Shown here one piece after another: positions 8,576 through 16,294 of a stretch of DNA of 64,000 nt (within the stretch, counting starts at the first letter, position 1; each line of letters begins with the position of its first letter). Location of the stretch: positions 1 through 64,000 of the forward strand of contig NZ_JAUZDX010000026.1 of the NCBI RefSeq assembly GCF_030704685.1, written 5' to 3'. The notes beneath the pieces are model-generated. The model searched no databases and was not told the DNA's origin. It was given only the letters and a program-made list of their open reading frames with translations. The position numbers were made by a program, and so were the translations under genes. Source of the stretch: Acidovorax sp. A1169. Its GTDB lineage: Bacteria; Pseudomonadota; Gammaproteobacteria; Burkholderiales; Burkholderiaceae_C.

Positions 8576-9388
8576 ATGCTCGCCCGCCCTCCCATCGCCC
8601 CGCTGCGCCCCTTTGTGCGCCTGCTGTGGGCGGGCTTCACACGGCTGGCATCTGCCCGCCCCGCGCGCGAGCATGTGCTGCCCACCGGCCACATGCACCT
8701 GGCCCTGCGCTGGGCCGGGCCCCCGCTGCACCTGCTGGGCGGTGCGCAGCACAGCGAGGTCGAATCCCCCGGCCATGCCGTAGTGGGCGGGGCCCGGGCC
8801 GGCTACTACGCCAAGCAGGCCGGCACGCACGGCTGGTCGGTGGGGGCGCAGTTCGAACCCGGCGCGGCCGGCGTCCTGCTGCGCACCAGTGCCGCCGATT
8901 TGGCAGAGCGCCACACCGCGCTGGCCGACGTGTGCGGCCCGGGCGCGGTCGCTGAATTGATGGAGCGCCTGCAGGCACAGGGCAACCCCGCAGCCTGCCT
9001 GCAGGTGCTGGAACGCTGGCTGCTGGCGCGCATGGCCGCCCAGGTGCGCGGCCTGCACCCCGCCGTGGCGGCAGCCCTGGCCAGCCTGCACGGCGGCGCA
9101 CCGGTCCACGAGACCGTGCGCGCCAGCGGATTCAGTCACCGCCACCTGGTCGCCCGTTTCCGCGAGGCCACCGGGTTGGCGCCCAAGCAGCATGCGCGCG
9201 TGCTGCGGCTGCAAATGGCGCTCGCTGCACTCGGCACGCCGGGCCTGGGCGCCGCCGATGTCGCGGCCGACGCGGGCTTTGCCGACCAGGCGGATTTCAC
9301 GCGCGAGTTCCGCGACCTCACCGGCGTGACGCCTACCGACTGGCTGCGCGCCGCACCGACACAGCGCAACCATGTGCGCGTGGGCTGA
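8576..9388 (+). CDS. AraC-family transcriptional regulator
   Basis: A 270-residue regulator with an N-terminal sensing region (LPTGHMHLALRW...SEVESPGHAVVGG, like the DUF6597 ligand-binding part found in short AraC proteins) and a C-terminal double helix-turn-helix of about 95 residues (VHETVRASGFSHRHLVARFREATGLAPKQHARVLRLQMAL; second helix-turn-helix AADAGFADQADFTREFRDLTGVTPTDW). The ligand and targets are unknown. The gene ends next to a stretch that carries a short inverted-repeat element. Confidence 0.9.
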   Translation: MLARPPIAPLRPFVRLLWAGFTRLASARPAREHVLPTGHMHLALRWAGPPLHLLGGAQHSEVESPGHAVVGGARAGYYAKQAGTHGWSVGAQFEPGAAGVLLRTSAADLAERHTALADVCGPGAVAELMERLQAQGNPAACLQVLERWLLARMAAQVRGLHPAVAAALASLHGGAPVHETVRASGFSHRHLVARFREATGLAPKQHARVLRLQMALAALGTPGLGAADVAADAGFADQADFTREFRDLTGVTPTDWLRAAPTQRNHVRVG

Positions 9389-9522
9389 TGCGTATTTCGG
9401 TCGCTGCTGGACAGTGGGGGCGGGTTGACTTGGACAGCGGGAACGGCGGGAATTGGACACAGAGATCGGCGCTCGTGTGCATTCCCAGGTCGCTGACGAT
9501 GAGCATCTGTTCGGCTCGTCTC

Positions 9523-9684
9523 GGAGCCTGTCGGACTTGGAGCGTCGAAAGCGAAAATCAGCCTCAGCGAGGACAGTTTTTGCCGGATTTGCAGCCCCAT
9601 AGCCAGCTATGGGGCAAAAAGGCGGTGGAAAATGGACCGCTGCGGCCGATTTGCAGCCGACGATTTCCAAGTCCGACAGGCTCC
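9523..9684. mobile_element. MITE-like element, 162 bases, 19-base terminal inverted repeats
   Basis: The ends are perfect 19-base inverted repeats: GGAGCCTGTCGGACTTGGA on the left and its reverse complement on the right. An inner palindrome (GCCCCATAGC...GCTATGGGGC) lies near the middle. There is no coding capacity, so it is non-autonomous. No clear target duplication is visible. It occupies most of the roughly 400-base gap between the AraC gene and the next small gene; the rest of the gap shows nothing else. Confidence 0.75.
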
Positions 9685-9793
9685 TGGTCGCCTTCTTGGG
9701 TGATACAGGGCACTGGCGCGACCAACTAGACTTCCGCTATCGGCCCGAGCGGACACTCGTCACCTCATCCCAGCAATTAATTTTTGCATCACC

Positions 9794-9943
9794 ATGAAAA
9801 CACCAAATCAAGACAAAGATCGCCTCTGGCAGGGGTTTCAGGAGAAATCTGGATTGGCGACGCCAAGCCGTGGTTTTGTGGCAGTCATAGTGGTGATTGC
9901 CGCAATTCTTATCGCCCCGGTTGTAGCGGCTATCTTTCAGTAA
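9794..9943 (+). CDS. Small single-helix membrane protein, 49 residues
   Basis: An open frame of 50 codons, MKTPNQDKDRLWQGFQEKSG at the start, then a hydrophobic segment of about 22 residues (FVAVIVVIAAILIAPVVAAIF) and a stop. A charged start followed by one clean membrane helix is the usual layout of small membrane proteins. I see no strong ribosome binding site, and nothing identifies the family. It may be real or chance. Confidence 0.4.
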   Translation: MKTPNQDKDRLWQGFQEKSGLATPSRGFVAVIVVIAAILIAPVVAAIFQ

Positions 9944-9944
9944 T

Positions 9945-10010
9945 CCGGCTCCTATCGGCCAGAAGCTGCCGTTGGCGGTTTGAGAAAGCGGTCGCTCAAT
10001 GTTTGCGTTC
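9945..10010 (-). repeat. Gene-end repeat R1 (diverged copy)
   Basis: Carries the shared segment ATCGGCCAGAAGC followed by AAAGCGGTCGCTCAATGTTTG. Similar copies lie at 10548-10680, 11466-11570 and 12030-12095. It sits about 45 bases beyond the stop of the minus-strand gene at 10055-10471. Confidence 0.5.
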
Positions 10011-10054
10011 ACCGGCGGCAGCAGGCCCGGAGTTCGCATAACGAGTCAAGCGCC

Positions 10055-10471
10055 TTACGATTCGCTCCAAAATGATCTGTCACGAGCAAGGGCTGCAAAC
10101 AACCAAACAACGCTCCCGGTGTCGGCGAAAAGTATCAGCAAGCTGGTGGCAGCTACCGACAGCTTTCCCCATGCGACTAAAACTGCAATCGCTGCAAGGA
10201 TTGAACCGACCAGGGGAATCCCAGAAGCATGCTTGTAGCCTTTCATTGATTTGCCATGGAGCTTGGCGTGCAGCGCAGGTCGTAAAAACGAAAGGTGAAG
10301 ATTGATTGCCATTGCCATCGATGCCAGGGCAATCAGGATCCAAGCTGTTGCAGACTCTCGAGTGTCACTAGGGGCAATCAAAGCAGAGCACGCCGACCCA
10401 ATAGAAAGCGCCAACGGTGATGCTATCAATGCAGCAACGGCTAAATTTTTGACGACAAGCATGACATGCAT
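10055..10471 (-). CDS. Hypothetical membrane protein, 138 residues
   Basis: The protein has about four hydrophobic segments (residues 7-30, 42-60, 83-102 and 106-125) and ends in a charged tail (ALARDRSFWSES). No family is recognised. It is the first of three minus-strand orphan genes (10055, 10671, 11592) that are each followed at the 3' end by a copy of the R repeat. Composition is less GC-rich than in the core genes, consistent with acquired DNA. Confidence 0.6.
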   Translation of the reverse strand: MHVMLVVKNLAVAALIASPLALSIGSACSALIAPSDTRESATAWILIALASMAMAINLHLSFLRPALHAKLHGKSMKGYKHASGIPLVGSILAAIAVLVAWGKLSVAATSLLILFADTGSVVWLFAALARDRSFWSES

Positions 10472-10547
10472 AGAGCTAGTTTTTCGACCAATTACAGTTG
10501 AATTACCAATATAGCCTGCGCAATGAGCGGGCCCGTAAGTGAAGGGC

Positions 10548-10680
10548 CGGACTCAACGACTGGCAGCTTTGCCGCCGCTATGCGATGGACTGTTCAAGGC
10601 CCGTGGCGCCGCTGCTACGATGGCTGCCATCGGCCAGAAGCAGTCGGTCGCCGCTTGCGAAAGCGGACTCTCAACGTTTG
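10548..10680 (-). repeat. Gene-end repeat R2
   Basis: A near-identical 45-base core at 10599-10643 (GGCCCGTGGC, then GCCGCTGCTACGATGGCTGC, then CATCGGCCAGAAGC) is shared with R3 and R4. It is flanked by GGCAGCTTTGCCGCC on one side and AAAGCGGACTCTCAACGTTTG on the other. It reaches the stop codon of the minus-strand gene at 10671-11270. Confidence 0.65.
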
Positions 10681-11270
10681 ACATGAGGGGCGTTCAAGGG
10701 CGCTAGCCCTTGGACGTCACCCTCGGTGGAAGGGCGATGCGGCATTTTGCCCGTGGTATAGAGGAAACGGTGCCGATAGCCTTCAAAGTCCTCAACTTCG
10801 ATGAAGCTTGGCGTCAAGGTAAATGCGCCAGTGAAGATGTCGTAACCGCCCGACTGCCAAAGGATAGAACCAGCTTCAGTGAAACGGGTGATTTCAAGCT
10901 CACCATGCGATAGCAGCGATTTGGTTTCAGCGTGGAAATGAATGCCAAAGCATGTGGCACTGTCTACGCGCAATGACCAAAAGATCTCGCAAGGGCTCAG
11001 CTTTATGCAGGTCACTGTGTCGCAGACCGCCAAATAGAGGCGGTCATTCAGCCAAAGCGCAGAGTGGGGATTGATGCCCGTGGCTCCGCCAGTGGCGCCG
11101 ATGACAACCAGCGGTTCGTCATTCAGCAATACCCCGTGTACTGAAACAGGATTTGATTCGGAGCTGAGATTGCTGGCGAAGTGATAGGAGCGAACGTTGT
11201 CGGCGGAGCCAAACGTGTAGGCCGGTTCGTCAACTATCTGAACTTCTCCGAGATGTGTCGTGATCTTCAT
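10671..11270 (-). CDS. Hypothetical protein, 199 residues
   Basis: A soluble protein rich in beta-strand-like segments (VVIGATGGATGINPHSALWLNDRLYLAVCDTVTCIKL), with conserved-looking Trp and Cys residues and no membrane helix. The repeated pattern of 'W-x-x-x-L-y-L-a-v-C' strands suggests a small beta-propeller-like or sandwich fold, which is inference only. The ATG at 11270 follows GGCGGC. The function is not recognised. It is followed directly by repeat R2. Confidence 0.6.
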   Translation of the reverse strand: MKITTHLGEVQIVDEPAYTFGSADNVRSYHFASNLSSESNPVSVHGVLLNDEPLVVIGATGGATGINPHSALWLNDRLYLAVCDTVTCIKLSPCEIFWSLRVDSATCFGIHFHAETKSLLSHGELEITRFTEAGSILWQSGGYDIFTGAFTLTPSFIEVEDFEGYRHRFLYTTGKMPHRPSTEGDVQGLAPLNAPHVKR

Positions 11271-11465
11271 GCCGCCTAACGTAATGTATCCCGCACAACC
11301 TGCGGTTGCAGCTTGGGCTTGCGGTGAGTGCGCTGTTCAAAAGCACAGGAATAAAATTTCCGCTAAGCCCGGCAAGCATCAACTCAGCAAACTATAGCTT
11401 GCCAGTAGGCAGGCACCGGACAATGAGAGCACGCAGTTTGGACTGCAAGCCAGCGGGTAGCGAAT

Positions 11466-11570
11466 CAACGGCAGCTTTGGGGTACTTTTGCTCACCGGCG
11501 GCTCAGGGCCCGTGGCTGCCGCTGATACGATGGCTGCCATCGGCCAACAGCGGTCATAGGTCTGATCGAA
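11466..11570 (-). repeat. Gene-end repeat R3
   Basis: Core at 11507-11552 matches R2 and R4 except for a few bases (GCTGATACG in place of GCTGCTACG; CCAACAGC in place of CCAGAAGC). GGCAGCTTTGGGG lies at the far side, as in R2. It lies about 20-40 bases beyond the stop of the minus-strand gene at 11592-11975. The rest of the 320-base gap (11271-11465) shows nothing clear. Confidence 0.6.
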
Positions 11571-11591
11571 ACAGCCGACCTAGCTAGGCCA

Positions 11592-11975
11592 TTAGTGGTC
11601 GTCCTCCTCACGAGGCACTCGCACCAACTGCACTCCTGCGGAGGAAAGTCTAGGGGTCATTTCTGCTATGCGATACGCCTGCAAGGTGCCAACTAGTAGA
11701 CCGCTATCTGATGAGAGTCGCGCTGCAAGCTCGCTCAAAGGAAGCCGCCGCGCCTCGATGAAGATGTCTCGCAAGCACTTTAGTGCTGCCGCTGTTACCG
11801 GGGCGGCTACCTTCGCCGCCATGACTGGCATGGGCTCCGACCTGGGCATTTCCGACCAGCTATAGCTGACAGTGCCCTCTTGCATCCAATCACAGCTTGT
11901 GCAGCGATTTTCAAACAACCCTCCAGCATCGCTAAAGGCAGTCGCTTCGTTGCACCGTGGGCAGCTGGTTCTCAT
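11592..11975 (-). CDS. Hypothetical zinc-ribbon protein
   Basis: The 127-residue protein opens with a likely zinc ribbon: CPRC at residues 5-8 and CTSC at about 26-29. The C-terminal half (ALKCLRDIFIEARRLPLSELAARL... RIAEMTPRLSSAGVQLVRVP) has the helix-helix-strand rhythm of the L7/L12 C-terminal-like fold found in several uncharacterised proteins; this second point is tentative. The ATG at 11975 starts it. It is followed by repeat R3. Confidence 0.6.
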   Translation of the reverse strand: MRTSCPRCNEATAFSDAGGLFENRCTSCDWMQEGTVSYSWSEMPRSEPMPVMAAKVAAPVTAAALKCLRDIFIEARRLPLSELAARLSSDSGLLVGTLQAYRIAEMTPRLSSAGVQLVRVPREEDDH

Positions 11976-12029
11976 ACGGTCAGGATATCCGATGAAGTGC
12001 AGGGGCGCGAATGACGGCAGTAGATCAAG

Positions 12030-12095
12030 GCTAACTTCCGCTTTGGGCCCGTGGCTGCCGCTGCTACGATGGCTGCCATCGGCCAGAAGCGGCCA
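12030..12095 (-). repeat. Gene-end repeat R4
   Basis: The 45-base core at 12046-12091 is almost identical to that of R2. Here it lies between the start of the minus-strand gene at 11975 and the plus-strand secreted protein at 12141, so no minus-strand gene now ends at it. Confidence 0.6.
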
Positions 12096-12140
12096 TTCCC
12101 CTTCTGTCTGACCTCATGTACCGTGACTTTTTTCAAACTA

Positions 12141-12575
12141 ATGGCCGCCATGTCTATTCGCCCGATCCTCGCTGCTTTCCTTTTGCTCGTACCGTTGATC
12201 TCGCCTGCTTCGGAAGGGATGATCTACGGCTCCTTGTATGAGTGCAATGCGGAGGAAATAAATCGCGATATGGTCGAAATATGCTCTGGCCAGTTTCCTG
12301 ACCTGTCACTCCAAGCGAACGACGCCATCTCCGTTTGGCGCGACCGCAATCTGGCGAAAGCAAATGCCGCCAAAGCCAGATGCTCTCGCGATCTGAGCGA
12401 AAAATCGAAGAACGCATCTTGGGATGATCTCCAGGCTCTTCGCACTTTGATAGCCAATACAAAGACAGAGATGCTTTCTGGTTTTCGAGCCAAAATGCGC
12501 AAGGAAGGGGTGGCGTCCTGCCTTGACGCTTTAAAGCAGCTCAAAACCCCCGGAGGGGCACTCGATATCCACTGA
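12141..12575 (+). CDS. Hypothetical secreted protein
   Basis: A 144-residue protein with a signal peptide (SIRPILAAFLLLVPLISPASEG) and a mature part with four Cys (YECN, EICS, ARCS, ASCL), spaced in a way that would allow two disulfides. The start is ATG at 12141 or 12150; neither has a clear ribosome binding site. The spacing of Cys and the helical charged mature part recall small periplasmic LprI-like proteins, but I do not claim that family. Confidence 0.6.
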   Translation: MAAMSIRPILAAFLLLVPLISPASEGMIYGSLYECNAEEINRDMVEICSGQFPDLSLQANDAISVWRDRNLAKANAAKARCSRDLSEKSKNASWDDLQALRTLIANTKTEMLSGFRAKMRKEGVASCLDALKQLKTPGGALDIH

Positions 12576-12625
12576 CGATGGGTGATCAAAACGAGTCGCG
12601 CTATGGCCAAGGGCAACGTCCGGTA

Positions 12626-12787
12626 TGGGCCGAGGCTGTGTGAAAACGCGCGTGGGGCCCTCGGTTTGACGATCCGCTCAGAAATGGACCGCTCAGACCG
12701 CCCTACAACGCACGATCTCGATACGAGCAATGGTTGCAGTACCCCTGCAAGAGTCGTTTATCGACGTTTTCACACAGCCTCGGCCCA
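12626..12787. mobile_element. MITE-like element, 162 bases, 22-base terminal inverted repeats
   Basis: The ends are perfect 22-base inverted repeats beginning TGGGCCGAGGCTGTGTGAAA. No coding capacity and no clear target duplication are seen. The length is the same as that of the unrelated element at 9523-9684. It lies beside a transposase remnant and another diverged R-type repeat (12775-12840). Confidence 0.75.
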
Positions 12788-12829
12788 AAGCTGCCGGTCA
12801 CCTCTTCCGGAAAGCGGTCGCTCAACGTT

Positions 12830-12927
12830 TGGGTAGAGCGGACGGCGATGCAGGCCATGAAAGAGTGGTACCAAGAGCACCCGGATCTGTTCCACAAGCG
12901 GCCATATGATCGGCCGGGATGCGACAG
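12830..12927 (+). pseudogene. Remnant of an integrase-core transposase
   Basis: A stretch of about 30 codons reads MQAMKEWYQEHPDLFHKRPY then DRPGCD. This pattern (QAMKxWxxxxPxLFxKxPYxxPGCD) is the extreme C-terminus of integrase-core (IS481-like) transposases as I remember them. Nothing upstream continues the domain, so only a 3' fragment remains, abutting the MITE-like element at 12626-12787. Confidence 0.5.
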
Positions 12928-13069
12928 TCGATTTGTCATGCTCCATGATGTGCTCCTATCGAAGGTGCGACGGCGCCGTCCCGTGTTGACGGACGTCGCC
13001 ACGATAGGGTGCTATGAATCTCGAAAGAGCAAAATCGGCCAGGTACTGCCGGTGGCGAACGACGGCGCC

Positions 13070-13169
13070 CCCGCCTTTCAGCGGTCCGCAGGGCGAGCCC
13101 GACGACCGTTCCGACCAGCAGCTGGTCCCGGAAATCGGCGGATGGCGCCTCATACGGATTTGCCTTCAA
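13070..13169 (-). pseudogene. Fragment of an NPYxAP-type membrane protein gene
   Basis: From a TTG at 13169 the frame reads MKANPYEAPSADFRDQLL. The NPYxAP start is typical of a common group of small uncharacterised membrane proteins, but the membrane helices that should follow are missing and the reading breaks down within about 30 codons. On the right, a mirrored copy of the start (GCAAATCCGTAT, near 13245) forms an inverted repeat with it about 80 bases away. Confidence 0.35.
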
Positions 13170-13310
13170 CTGTATAACGTCGTTGGTTCGCCTTGCCGTA
13201 CTACAGCACTGTCTGCGGCTCCCGCCTAGTTATACGATCGAATGCAAATCCGTATCAGAGGCTGGGAATTTTTTGGCCGTGTCCGAAGTGCGCGTCACAA
13301 CGCCTCGGAT

Positions 13311-13477
13311 CTAGTGTCCTATCCCGCAAATAAATGCCAATAAATCCGCGTCTTTCACGCCAAGGCAGCGTTGCAAATCCTCGCGATAGCTACGGCTATC
13401 GCTGCGGTTTGCGCCTTGCCCTGGCGCGAAATCCATCGGTTTTATTTTTGGCATCTATTTGCGGGACAGAACACTAG
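13311..13477. mobile_element. MITE-like element, 167 bases, imperfect 28-base terminal inverted repeats
   Basis: The left end starts CTAGTGTCCTATCCCGCAAA; the right end is its reverse complement with three mismatches. The inner part contains GCGATAGC...GCTATCGC. There is no coding capacity. CTAG at each end recalls the element at 20999 and 36760, though the rest of the terminal sequence is different. Confidence 0.7.
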
Positions 13478-13580
13478 GCGCAAAGCACAGCCATACCTCG
13501 GGCTATGGCGAGCATTTTCTTTCGACGATCCGGGGTGTTTTGGCGTGCAAGGTGGGCGTGGACGAAAGATTCTCAGCCTC

Positions 13581-13790
13581 TCAGTCCTTGAGACTCACGC
13601 CCAAGGCATCTAGCTTCTTTGCGTATGCGTCCCGGCGTTTTGCCGCCTTCGCAGCTGCGTCAACGGCTGCCTGGATGGCCTTCGGCCCCTTTTTCGCAGC
13701 AGCTTTGATCAATCCGGACTTGTGAGCAGCATCTGCCTGCGCCCGCTTGAAAGTGGCAATGATTTCGAAATCGGCAACAGATTGACTCAC
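13581..13790 (-). CDS. Small Ala/Lys-rich protein
   Basis: A 69-residue basic protein, MSQSVADFEIIATFKRAQAD, then an Ala/Lys-rich helical stretch (IKAAAKKGPKAIQAAVDAAAKAAKRRDAYAKKLDALGV). It would start with GTG at 13790. It follows the gene at 13801-14235 by about 10 bases, so the two look like an operon. The function is not recognised; nucleic-acid binding is only a guess from charge. Confidence 0.5.
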   Translation of the reverse strand: MSQSVADFEIIATFKRAQADAAHKSGLIKAAAKKGPKAIQAAVDAAAKAAKRRDAYAKKLDALGVSLKD

Positions 13791-13800
13791 AGGTGTGCCC

Positions 13801-14235
13801 TTAAAGCTTGATGTCAGTGCGAAGCAACGCTGTTCTCAATTCGCGGGTGGCTGGTTTTGAAACATCGATGCCTTGAACCGCCAGGTCGAACGGTGAGCCA
13901 GGTTTGATACTGGTTGGGAGTATTTTTTTTATGGGATTCGTACTGGGGTGCTTGCCCCCAGCAGCACACATGCGAACGGAAAACCCGAATTCGTCGAGTA
14001 CCCCTTTTGCGTATAACTCCGCCAAATGCTGAAACGACACGAATGTTGAGCACTTCACTTCTTTATCCCCAAGCTTACGGACGCTACGGACGATCTCAAA
14101 TTTGCCAAGAGAATCCCGTTGAGTATTCGTAAAGGGATGCATAAAAACCGTCTCACGAGGTCCTCCATTTTTAGACGCCAGCGTGTGCTCGACGGCGATA
14201 TCAGTTAACAGCACGTTTTTTTCCTCGTGATTCAA
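13801..14235 (-). CDS. Hypothetical protein, 144 residues
   Basis: A soluble protein with a run of strand-like segments (EIVRSVRKLGDKEVKCSTFVSFQHLAELYAKGVLDEFGFSVRMC) and no membrane helix. The frame opens with TTG at 14235 and lacks a clear ribosome binding site, so the true start may be internal. No family is recognised. It is probably co-transcribed with the Ala/Lys-rich gene downstream. The AT-richer composition marks it as part of the accessory stretch. Confidence 0.5.
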   Translation of the reverse strand: MNHEEKNVLLTDIAVEHTLASKNGGPRETVFMHPFTNTQRDSLGKFEIVRSVRKLGDKEVKCSTFVSFQHLAELYAKGVLDEFGFSVRMCAAGGKHPSTNPIKKILPTSIKPGSPFDLAVQGIDVSKPATRELRTALLRTDIKL

Positions 14236-14632
14236 TAAGCCACAGCTATAAGGGCCAAATTATCCTCCATCACGCCCCAAAGTCCCGCTCGTGATTTTCA
14301 AACTTGGCTTCAGCGGGGCGATGCCCCTTGAGATGCGAAGTGTTCGACATTGGCCGTGTTTGCCTTGCGGGACGGGGCTTTGACCGAACGACTGCAAATG
14401 GCCGATACCCGAAGTCTAGCCCACGGCCTCAAATGTTCTGCAGCGATGGTTCGGCCGGCCATTTGCGCCTCTGCTCTCGGTGCCGGCTTCTGTGTCCACG
14501 GTGCCGAACTGGCTGTACAGAAGTGCCGAAATACGCAGCTAAAAAACCGGTCCAGGGTCAATTTCCTTCAAGACATCCCTGGCCGCCTTGCCTACAGTGG
14601 TGCTGAACTTGCAACCCCAGGAGATGCCCAAC
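14236..14632. other. Intergenic stretch with an inverted repeat
   Basis: About 400 bases without a convincing gene. A 10-base inverted repeat, GCAAATGGCC at about 14393 and GGCCATTTGC at about 14457, frames some 50 bases. CCAGGAG at 14617-14623 is the ribosome binding site of the VOC gene. Confidence 0.4.
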
Positions 14633-14746
14633 ATGGTCCACGAACTCTTTCCCTACCTGCACGTCACCGATGGCGCAGCGGCGATCCGCTTCTATGAGGA
14701 AGCCTTCGGCGCGCGCGAGTTGTTCCGCCTGACCGAGCCCCCGACC

Positions 14747-15014
14747 AGGGCCTGTTCACACCCATTTCGGGGATCGCGTTGCCCGGCCTGGGGGCTGGAT
14801 GCAAGGCACCCGTGCGCAGCAAGGTAGGCACCTTGCAAGCGCGGGCAACGCCGCAGACGGCCCCCAGGCCGGGCAACCCGAAGGGAAGGCCCTTGCCGGC
14901 GCGCCACTCGTCGTTGCGCTCCTTGCGTGTGCAAGGGCACACGGGGCGTCGCACGCCTAGATTGGCACGCCGGCAAGCGCCTTCGCGACCCCGAAATGGG
15001 TGTGAACAGGCCCT
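14747..15014. mobile_element. Palindromic insertion A in the VOC gene, 268 bases
   Basis: The ends are inverted repeats of about 30 bases beginning AGGGCCTGTTCACACCCATT, perfect for 26 bases and then with a single-base indel. Inside lie a 15-base perfect stem (GCCCGGCCTGGGGGC at 14781 pairing with 14860-14874) and a second imperfect stem (CTTGCCGGCGCGCC with GGCACGCCGGCAAG). A single strand could fold as a three-way junction. There is no coding capacity. Confidence 0.8.
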
Positions 15015-15258
15015 TGCTGGGCCATGCGGAGCTGGACTTTGGTGGCACCACGCTGATGCTGAGCGACGAGTACCCCGAGATGGACATCCTCGGTCCCCGG
15101 CCGGGCGCCCCCACCTGCGTGTCGCTGCACCTGCACGTGGACGATGCGGATGCGGTGATCGCCCGGGCCGTGGCCCTCGGCGCCACCTTGGAGCGGGCCG
15201 CGCAGGACGCCTTCTACGGCGAGCGCTCGGGCGTGGTGCGCGACCCCTTCGGCCACCG

Positions 15259-15531
15259 CCAGGGCGTGCCATCATTCATTTCACCCCCGCGAAAGCCTGC
15301 AGCGCGGCGCAGTGCAAGGCGCCCTGAGTGCCGCATAGCACGGCTACGCAAGCGAAGGGCAACGCCGCAATGCGCCGCGCTGCAGGCTTTCCCTTCGGGC
15401 TGGCCCCGGCATGCGGCGCCTGCTTTGTCGCACGGCTTGCCAATAGCCGGCTATTGGCTGCGCCGCGCTTCGCGCATCCATCCGCATGCCGGGGCCAGCG
15501 CGGGGGTGAAATGAATGATGGCACGCCCTGG
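15259..15531. mobile_element. Palindromic insertion B in the VOC gene, 273 bases
   Basis: The ends are perfect 33-base inverted repeats beginning CCAGGGCGTGCCATCATTCA. Inside are two perfect stems: 19 bases (GAAAGCCTGCAGCGCGGCG at 15291 with 15373-15391) and 18 bases (GCTGGCCCCGGCATGCGG at 15399 with 15482-15499). Insertion A has the same three-stem layout with different sequence. It would fold as a three-way junction and codes for nothing recognisable. Confidence 0.85.
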
Positions 15532-15751
15532 ACATCGGCCACCCCATCGAGAAGGTCACGCCCGAGGAAATGCAGCGCCGATACGATGCGCTGATGAACG
15601 GCGGCTGATGCCCCGGGGGCATGCTGGGTGCAGCACAGGCATGCGGCGGGGATGTGGGCAGGCACGTGTCTCGAGAGGGCATGAAAAAGCCCCAGGTGGC
15701 AATAGCCTCCTGGGGCCCTGGCGGGGCGCCCATGTCACGGCGTCAAAACCA

Positions 15752-16123
15752 TTAACGCGAGCCGCCACTGCCGCCAGGGGCACCCGCAGCGCCAGGACCG
15801 GCGCCGCCGGTGCCACCCGCGCTGCCAGTGCCGCCGGCGGTGCCGGTGCCCGAGTTGCCGGTGCCGCTACCGCTCGAGGAGGGCGCCGTGCCGCTCATGC
15901 CGGTCGAGTTGCCGGGGCTGCTGGAATTGGTGGTCGAGCCCCCCATGGCGCCGGAATTGGTGCCACTGGCCTGCGGGCTGCTCATCTGCGATGACGAAGA
16001 CTTGGAGCCGCTGGACTTGAAGGTATCGCAGGCGGTGAGCCCCAACGCGGCCACTGCGATCAGGGGCGCGGCAACCAGGTGGCGCAGGGACGGGAGGGTG
16101 CGTGGTGTGGATGGGTTCGACAT
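15752..16123 (-). CDS. Ser/Gly-rich lipoprotein
   Basis: A 123-residue protein with a lipoprotein signal peptide: a basic start, hydrophobic LVAAPLIAVAALG and the lipobox LTAC near residue 32. The mature part is almost only Ser, Gly, Thr, Ala and Asn (SSGSKSSSSQMSSPQASG, then GGTGGAGPGAAGAPGGSG). Such low-complexity lipoproteins are common in Comamonadaceae and have no known function. GGAG lies about ten bases before the ATG. Confidence 0.75.
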   Translation of the reverse strand: MSNPSTPRTLPSLRHLVAAPLIAVAALGLTACDTFKSSGSKSSSSQMSSPQASGTNSGAMGGSTTNSSSPGNSTGMSGTAPSSSGSGTGNSGTGTAGGTGSAGGTGGAGPGAAGAPGGSGGSR

Positions 16124-16294
16124 GGAATTGTCTCCGGTGAATAACGGTCAAATTGCCGTCACTCATACTACGTAGTCGCAAAAATACCCAGCAGTAGGAC
16201 TGCGTGCCGTTGGCGCGTCCCATTTGCGCCGCCCAGGGTTTTATCTCACGGGATGGTGACCTGCGCCAAGTGGCCGTCAAAGGGCCACTGCCTG

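Larger units (their letters stand above)
14633..15608 (+). pseudogene. VOC (glyoxalase-fold) family gene interrupted by two insertions
   Basis: Three pieces of one VOC/PhnB-like protein are still readable: MVHELFPYLHVTDGAAAIRF then YEEAFGARELFRLTEP (14633-14746), then GHAELDFGGTTLMLSDEYPE through ERSGVVRDPFGHR (15015-15258), then DIGHPIEKVTPEEMQRRYDA then LMNGG and the stop at 15606. Joined, they give a protein of about 145 residues, the normal length. AGGAG lies nine bases before ATG 14633. Inserts at 14747-15014 and 15259-15531 break the frame and add stops. Loss is probably recent, because the coding pieces show no other damage. Confidence 0.85.

Noticed and set aside
11270..11290. GCCTAAC near the start of the gene at 10671 as an attC half-site
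   Set aside because: No matching GTTAGGC within the next 150 bases.
9945..12840. Integron cassette array with attC sites
   Set aside because: The gene-end repeats lack the RYYYAAC and GTTRRRY core sites at matching ends, and no integrase is present.
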